64,000 nucleotides of DNA. Origin: Terribacillus saccharophilus (GTDB taxonomy: Bacteria; Bacillota; Bacilli; Bacillales; Amphibacillaceae). The notes beneath the pieces were generated by a model. That model had not been told where the DNA came from, made no database searches, and saw nothing but the letters and a program-made list of their open reading frames with translations. The stretch covers positions 19,908 through 83,907 of the forward strand of contig FOCD01000007.1 of the NCBI GenBank assembly GCA_900110015.1, given 5' to 3'. Positions 59,705 through 64,000 of the stretch are shown one piece after another (the first letter of the stretch is position 1; every line of letters begins with the position of its first letter). Position numbers and translations under genes: made by a program.

Positions 59705-61285
59705 ATGGAAAGAAAAGATTTGATTGCACCAGAGCAATACAACATCGTTGATGAAATGGAGCGATTCGTTACAGATGAAGATCGTAAGGCGCTCATTTGG
59801 ATGGACGAGGCGGGTAATAAGAAGGAAGTAACGTATAAAGCGTTATTCCAGGACGTAAACCGCACAGGTAATGTTCTGAAAGAACTGGGCTTAAAAAAAG
59901 GAGATGCGATACTAGTAATGGTACCGCGTGTCGTTGAGGCGTATCACATTTACGCAGCAGCCTTGAAGCTTGGACTTGTGATCATCCCTGGCTCCGAAAT
60001 GCTGAAAACGAAAGATTTGCAATATAGAATTGATCATGGAAATGTGAAGAGCATCATCAGTTATCATGCCTTTACTGCACAGTTCGAAGATATTGAGAAT
60101 CAAGATAGCTTAATCAAACTTGCAGTAGGTGGAGCAGTCGACGGCTGGAAGGATCTTGGAGAGCTCAAAGCGGCAGCTTCAGCAGAACTGGAAACAGTGG
60201 AAACTTCCAGGGAAGATATTGCACTAATGTCTTATACAAGCGGTACAACAGGTAATCCAAAAGGTGTAGTCCACACACATGGCTGGGGATATGCACACTT
60301 ACGGACAGCTGCAGAAAACTGGCTATCTGCTTCCAAGGGAGATATCGTATGGGCAACAGCTGCACCAGGCTGGCAGAAATGGGTATGGAGTCCATTCCTT
60401 TCTGTTTTAGGAACCGGTGCAACAGGCTTCGTATATATGGGACGTTTCGATGCTAAAACTTATCTCTCTCTTTTAGAGGATTACAAAATTAACGTACTTT
60501 GCTGTACACCGACGGAATATCGCCTGATGGCAAAAGTAACTGATCTTGGCAGCTACAAATTAAGTGCTTTGCATAGTGCGGTATCTGCTGGTGAACCATT
60601 GAACAGGGAAGTAATTGATGTCTTCCAGAAGAATTTCAACATTATTGTTCGTGATGGCTATGGTCAGACAGAGAGCACATTGCTTCTTGGTATTATGAAA
60701 GGGATGGAACCAAGACCAGGTTCTATGGGTAAACCGACACCGGGAAATGAAGTAGTTGTAATTGATGAGGACGGTAATCGCGTTAAAACAGGTGAAGTCG
60801 GTGACATCGCCTTGAAGCTCGACAGTCCTGCATTGTTTAAAACATATTTCCGTGAGCCAGAACGCCGTCAGCAAGCGGAACGCAACGGCTACTTCGTCAC
60901 TGGTGACCAAGCTTCTATCGATGAAGATGGCTACTTCTGGTTCGAGGGCCGCAGTGATGATATCATTATCAGCTCAGGCTATACAATTGGACCATTTGAA
61001 GTAGAAGATGCTTTAGTAAAACATCCAGCTGTAGCAGAATGTGCTGTTGTAGCAAGCCCGGATGAAATTCGTGGGAACATAGTTAAAGCATTCGTCATTC
61101 TGCGTGAAGGTGTAGACGAAAACGATCCAAACCTTGTTAAGGAACTGCAGACACATGTTAAGAATACGACTGCACCTTACAAGTACCCGCGTAAAATTGA
61201 ATTCGTCAAAGATTTACCGAAGACTTCTTCTGGTAAAATCAGACGGGTTGAACTGCGCAATCAAGAAAAACAAAATGCAAATTAA
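59705..61285 (+). CDS. mbcS: Acyl-CoA synthetase MbcS
   Basis: A 526-residue AMP-forming acyl-CoA ligase. The ATP-binding motif YTSGTTGNPKGV (about residues 177-188), the GYGQTES core, the hinge region GRSDDIIISSGYTIGPFEVE and the C-terminal Lys in KTSSGKIRR are present. The sequence resembles B. subtilis MbcS, which activates methyl-branched short-chain acids for branched fatty-acid synthesis. AGGAGGCG precedes ATG 59705. An extended -10 (TGCTATAAT, ending 59661) lies about 45 bases upstream. Confidence 0.88.
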   Translation: MERKDLIAPEQYNIVDEMERFVTDEDRKALIWMDEAGNKKEVTYKALFQDVNRTGNVLKELGLKKGDAILVMVPRVVEAYHIYAAALKLGLVIIPGSEMLKTKDLQYRIDHGNVKSIISYHAFTAQFEDIENQDSLIKLAVGGAVDGWKDLGELKAAASAELETVETSREDIALMSYTSGTTGNPKGVVHTHGWGYAHLRTAAENWLSASKGDIVWATAAPGWQKWVWSPFLSVLGTGATGFVYMGRFDAKTYLSLLEDYKINVLCCTPTEYRLMAKVTDLGSYKLSALHSAVSAGEPLNREVIDVFQKNFNIIVRDGYGQTESTLLLGIMKGMEPRPGSMGKPTPGNEVVVIDEDGNRVKTGEVGDIALKLDSPALFKTYFREPERRQQAERNGYFVTGDQASIDEDGYFWFEGRSDDIIISSGYTIGPFEVEDALVKHPAVAECAVVASPDEIRGNIVKAFVILREGVDENDPNLVKELQTHVKNTTAPYKYPRKIEFVKDLPKTSSGKIRRVELRNQEKQNAN

Positions 61286-61289
61286 TTAG

Positions 61290-61319
61290 AAGCATCGCCT
61301 ATACAGGCGGTGCTTTTTT
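61290..61319 (+). terminator. Terminator after mbcS
   Basis: AAGCATCGCC and GGCGGTGCTT pair over 10 bp (one G-U) with loop TATACA, then a T run. Confidence 0.8.
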
Positions 61320-61384
61320 GTATTTCCTTAAATATTAGTATAGATACCTTTTCTAAAAAATTATAAAAAATGAGAGCATAACAC

Positions 61385-61440
61385 TTGAAAGTCAAAGAAG
61401 GTCAGACTATAATAAAGTCACAAGGTCAAAGATAGTCAAA
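61385..61440 (+). promoter_or_regulatory. clpE promoter with two CtsR operators
   Basis: TTGAAA (61385-61390), 17 bases and TATAAT (61408-61413) form the promoter. CtsR heptad repeats flank it: AGTCAAA-GAA-GGTCAGA (61390-61406, one mismatch) fills the spacer and GGTCAAA-GAT-AGTCAAA (61424-61440, perfect) lies after the start site. Additional TCAAA half-sites follow. Confidence 0.85.
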
Positions 61441-61500
61441 GTCAAAATAAGACACTTGACCAAATAAATGAATCTAACCTATTGGGGAGGTAATTGTATT

Positions 61501-63642
61501 ATGAAATGCCAACATTGTGGTGAACGAGAAGCTAACGTGAACTTGTTAATGCAATTCAACAATCAGAAACAACAATTACAGCTCTGTCATACTTGCTATA
61601 ATGAAATGAAGAATATGTCTAAAAATCCTGCCGGTTTCGCATCCAATGGCGGAACAATGGATGATTTCTTTAAAAATATGTTCGGCGGAGCACAATCCGG
61701 CTTCCAGGCTGGCGCAAACAGCCAAGCGCAAGCTGGCGGCAATGGTCGCGGGCGTGGAGGATTGCTTGATTCACTTGGTAAGAACCTGACAGATGGCGCG
61801 CGTGCTGGTCTGATCGATCCAGTCATCGGCCGTGAAAAAGAGGTCAAACGTGTCATTGAGACACTGAACCGACGCAATAAAAATAACCCAGTTCTAATCG
61901 GGGAGCCTGGGGTAGGTAAAACAGCAATTGCAGAAGGATTAGCTTTACAGATTGTTGAAGGAAATGTACCTGTGAAACTGCAAAATAAAGAAATCTATTT
62001 GCTTGATGTTGCTTCACTAGTGGCAAACACTGGTGTGCGCGGTCAATTCGAGGAAAAGATGAAACAACTTATTTCTGAATTGCAGCAGCGTAAAAATGTC
62101 ATTCTGTTCGTGGATGAAATTCATCTATTGGTAGGCGCTGGTACTGCTGAAGGTTCCCAAATGGATGCAGGTAATATCCTAAAACCAGCACTTGCTCGCG
62201 GTGAGCTGCAGCTGATTGGTGCAACCACATTAAAAGAGTACCGCCAAATTGAAAAAGACGCAGCGCTTGAACGTCGTTTCCAGCCGGTCATCGTAAAAGA
62301 ACCGACAGCAGAGCAGGCATTGGATATCTTAAAAGGATTGCAGGAGAGATACGAAGCGTATCATCAAGTTTCCTACACAGAAGAAGCAGTTAAAGCGAGT
62401 GTGAGCTTGTCTCAACGTTACATTCAGGATCGTTTCTTGCCGGATAAAGCGATTGATTTGCTCGATGAAGCCGGATCCCGTATCAACCTGCTTACTGTAA
62501 CGACTGATGAGGATGCTATTCAAACTCGTCTTGCCCAGATTGCGAAAGAGAAGGAAGAGGCAGCAGGGCGCGAGGATTACGAACGTGCTGCGTATCTTCG
62601 CCAGGAAGAAATTCAGCTGGAACAAAAGCTTGAAGAACCAAAAAATGAAGACAAAGCTGAAGTAACTGTTGAAGTTATCCAGCAGATTATTGAAGAAAAA
62701 ACAGGTATTCCTGTGACGAAGATTCAATCGGAAGAACAGAACAAGATGAAAAACTTAGCTGCTAACTTGTCCAGCAAGGTTATTGGACAGCAGCAGGCAG
62801 TTGACCGGGTTGCTAAAGCTATTCGTCGCAGCCGAGCTGGCTTGAAATCCAAACAGCGCCCAATCGGTTCCTTCCTATTCGTCGGTCCAACTGGTGTTGG
62901 TAAGACAGAACTTACCCGTGCATTGGCTGAAGAGATGTTCGGCACACGTGAATCCTTCATCCGTCTGGATATGAGTGAGTACATGGAACGTCACTCAGTT
63001 GCGAAACTGATTGGTTCTCCTCCAGGATACGTTGGACATGAAGAAGCAGGTCAGCTTACAGAGCGCGTACGCCGTAATCCTTATACGATTGTTCTATTGG
63101 ATGAAATCGAGAAAGCACACCCTGATGTACAGCATATGTTCCTGCAAATCATGGAAGACGGGCACTTGACGGATAGCCAAGGCCGTAAAGTGAGCTTTAA
63201 GGAGACTGTCATTATCATGACAAGCAACGCCGGAACTGGAGATAAACAAATTTCTGTCGGCTTTACGAATTCAAAAAATGAAGCTGTATCCGTTATTGAA
63301 AAGCTGGGTGCTTACTTCAAACCAGAATTCCTGAACCGCTTCGACTCTATCATTAGCTTCGAAGCTTTGAAAGAGGAGGACTTGGTGCAAATCGTTGAGC
63401 TTATGCTTACAGATTTGACGAAGAACATGGAAGAAGAAGGCTACCAGCTTGAAGTGACAGAAGCAGCGAAACACTTCCTTGCGAAAAAAGGCTATGACCC
63501 TCGATTTGGTGCACGACCATTGCGCCGAGTCATTCAGGATCAGGTAGAGGATAAAATTACTGATTATATTCTTGAAGAAGAGAATGTAAGCAGTATGGTA
63601 GTTGATTTGGTTGATGAACAAATTACTGTAGTAAGTAAATAA
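61501..63642 (+). CDS. clpE: ATP-dependent Clp protease ATP-binding subunit ClpE
   Basis: A 713-residue HSP100 unfoldase. The N-terminal zinc finger (Cys3, Cys6, Cys29, Cys32) is the ClpE hallmark. Two AAA+ modules follow, with Walker A GEPGVGKT at residue 134 and GPTGVGKT near 462. A UVR-like coiled coil ([19 protein letters not shown]) lies near residues 353-375. ClpE hands proteins to ClpP and helps heat-shock recovery and CtsR turnover. GGGGAGGTAATTG precedes ATG 61501. No dedicated terminator separates it from the IS element. Confidence 0.95.
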   Translation: MKCQHCGEREANVNLLMQFNNQKQQLQLCHTCYNEMKNMSKNPAGFASNGGTMDDFFKNMFGGAQSGFQAGANSQAQAGGNGRGRGGLLDSLGKNLTDGARAGLIDPVIGREKEVKRVIETLNRRNKNNPVLIGEPGVGKTAIAEGLALQIVEGNVPVKLQNKEIYLLDVASLVANTGVRGQFEEKMKQLISELQQRKNVILFVDEIHLLVGAGTAEGSQMDAGNILKPALARGELQLIGATTLKEYRQIEKDAALERRFQPVIVKEPTAEQALDILKGLQERYEAYHQVSYTEEAVKASVSLSQRYIQDRFLPDKAIDLLDEAGSRINLLTVTTDEDAIQTRLAQIAKEKEEAAGREDYERAAYLRQEEIQLEQKLEEPKNEDKAEVTVEVIQQIIEEKTGIPVTKIQSEEQNKMKNLAANLSSKVIGQQQAVDRVAKAIRRSRAGLKSKQRPIGSFLFVGPTGVGKTELTRALAEEMFGTRESFIRLDMSEYMERHSVAKLIGSPPGYVGHEEAGQLTERVRRNPYTIVLLDEIEKAHPDVQHMFLQIMEDGHLTDSQGRKVSFKETVIIMTSNAGTGDKQISVGFTNSKNEAVSVIEKLGAYFKPEFLNRFDSIISFEALKEEDLVQIVELMLTDLTKNMEEEGYQLEVTEAAKHFLAKKGYDPRFGARPLRRVIQDQVEDKITDYILEEENVSSMVVDLVDEQITVVSK

Positions 63643-63693
63643 TAGAAAAGAGACTCAACGCCAAAGGGACTGACCCCATAGGCTGAGACAAAT

Positions 63694-63758
63694 AAAAAAC
63701 ACCTTCAAGGTTGAAAACGGATCAATGTTATCCGAAATAATACTTGGAGGTGTTTTTT
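63694..63758 (+). other. Hairpin that can mask the transposase ribosome site
   Basis: AAAAAACACCTTCAAG (63694-63709) pairs with CTTGGAGGTGTTTTTT (63743-63758) over 16 bp with one G-U. An inner stem CGGAT/ATCCG lies at 63718-63734. The right arm contains the TTGGAGG ribosome site and ends in T residues two bases before the transposase ATG. It can act as terminator and as translation block on read-through RNA. Confidence 0.65.
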
Positions 63759-63760
63759 CT

Positions 63761-64000
63761 ATGGGGACAAGAGTGAGTTATCCGTTGGAGATTAAACAAA
63801 AGGCAGTAGAAATGCGACTGGCAGGCGTTTCTATGAAAGAAATAATGCACAAACTAAATATCAAGAATAAAACACAGATTCAAACATGGGTTAGATGGTA
63901 TAAAGCTGGAGAAACCCATCGGTTTGAACAGCCTGTCGGCAAACAGTACACATTTGGGAAAGGGCCCGTTTATTCTTCAGAAATGGAGAAATTACAAGCA
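63761..64000 (+). CDS. IS3-family transposase OrfA (helix-turn-helix protein), 5' part
   Basis: The first 80 codons are visible. The start MGTRVSYPLEIKQKAVEMRL leads into a helix-turn-helix (AGVSMKEIMHKLNIKNKTQI) and the segment WVRWYKAGETHRFEQPVGKQ, familiar from IS3-family OrfA proteins of Bacillaceae. OrfA binds the element ends and is normally fused to the OrfB integrase by frameshifting. The gene continues beyond the window. Confidence 0.88.
   Translation, partial: MGTRVSYPLEIKQKAVEMRLAGVSMKEIMHKLNIKNKTQIQTWVRWYKAGETHRFEQPVGKQYTFGKGPVYSSEMEKLQA

Larger units (their letters stand above)
63665..64000 (+). mobile_element. IS3-family insertion sequence, left end (cut by window edge)
   Basis: The sequence around GGGACTGACCCC (from about 63666) resembles the terminal repeats of IS3-family elements, and the first transposase ORF follows. 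The exact left boundary, target duplication and right end cannot be determined because the element runs off the window. It begins about 20 bases after clpE, reading in the same direction. Confidence 0.65.

Noticed and set aside
1..64000. A dedicated defence or other new multi-gene system
   Set aside because: I looked for CRISPR, toxin-antitoxin, restriction, retron-like or biosynthetic clusters and saw none; neighbouring genes are mostly conserved Bacillaceae functions.

Overview
The window looks like ordinary chromosome from an aerobic, motile, spore-forming member of the Bacillaceae with moderate G+C content, related to but distinct from Bacillus subtilis; Terribacillus-like is my guess. 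The reasons are strong AGGAGG-type ribosome binding sites, a B. subtilis-like yfj/yfk gene neighbourhood (yfkJ-yfkI-yfkH, an MFS gene in the yfkF position, yfkD, yfjT-like, pdaA, yfjP), mreBH, mbcS, clpE with CtsR boxes, an S-box riboswitch, cre sites and a Per box. No rRNA, tRNA, CRISPR array or prophage was seen. The only mobile DNA is the start of an IS3-family element at the right edge. Layout: 1-1.8 kb holds nhaC and a coupled metallo-beta-lactamase-fold gene. 1.9-8.3 kb is a cre-preceded sugar locus (lipoprotein, two ABC permeases, GH38 alpha-mannosidase) without its own ATPase. 8.3-14.3 kb has a Nudix hydrolase, a MerR-like regulator behind a 28-bp palindrome, a methyltransferase, a PabB-PabC fusion, small membrane proteins and two acetyltransferases. 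14.4-16.9 kb is the yfmS-yfmT pair behind a sigma-D-like promoter. 17-30 kb contains a secreted rhamnogalacturonan lyase (PL11) and a secreted alpha-L-rhamnosidase (GH78), both behind cre sites, separated by a transporter/M20 dipeptidase operon, a diguanylate cyclase, a LysR regulator, a pseudouridine synthase and a PadR/DUF2812 pair. 30-37 kb has two paralogous M20 amidohydrolases flanking a degenerate-looking UPP-synthase paralog, a prolidase-like amidohydrolase and a DASS carboxylate symporter. 37-43 kb is a run of single housekeeping or accessory genes ending in mreBH. 43-47.5 kb holds a CAP/SCP secreted protein, a DUF1992 protein, an S-box-controlled flavin monooxygenase and an S66 peptidase. 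47.6-60 kb is the yfk/yfj-like block, carrying a Per-boxed zosA and a tandem pair of amino-acid binding lipoproteins with one permease. 60-64 kb has mbcS, clpE and the IS3 element. Several genes appear to be co-controlled. Carbon catabolite control probably links the mannoside, pectin side-chain and carboxylate loci. Stress and envelope control is suggested by sigma-B-like, PerR, WalR and CtsR-type sites near yfkJIH, zosA, mreBH and clpE. The most notable departures from the textbook are: a low-molecular-weight phosphatase whose catalytic Cys is Ser, a UPP-synthase paralog whose Mg-binding Glu is Arg, an S-box riboswitch on a nitrilotriacetate-type monooxygenase, a WalR-like box abutting a near-consensus promoter facing mreBH, two convergent gene pairs whose stop codons lie inside a shared terminator hairpin, and a candidate 24-residue peptide gene beside pdaA. 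I did not find a clearly new multi-gene system.
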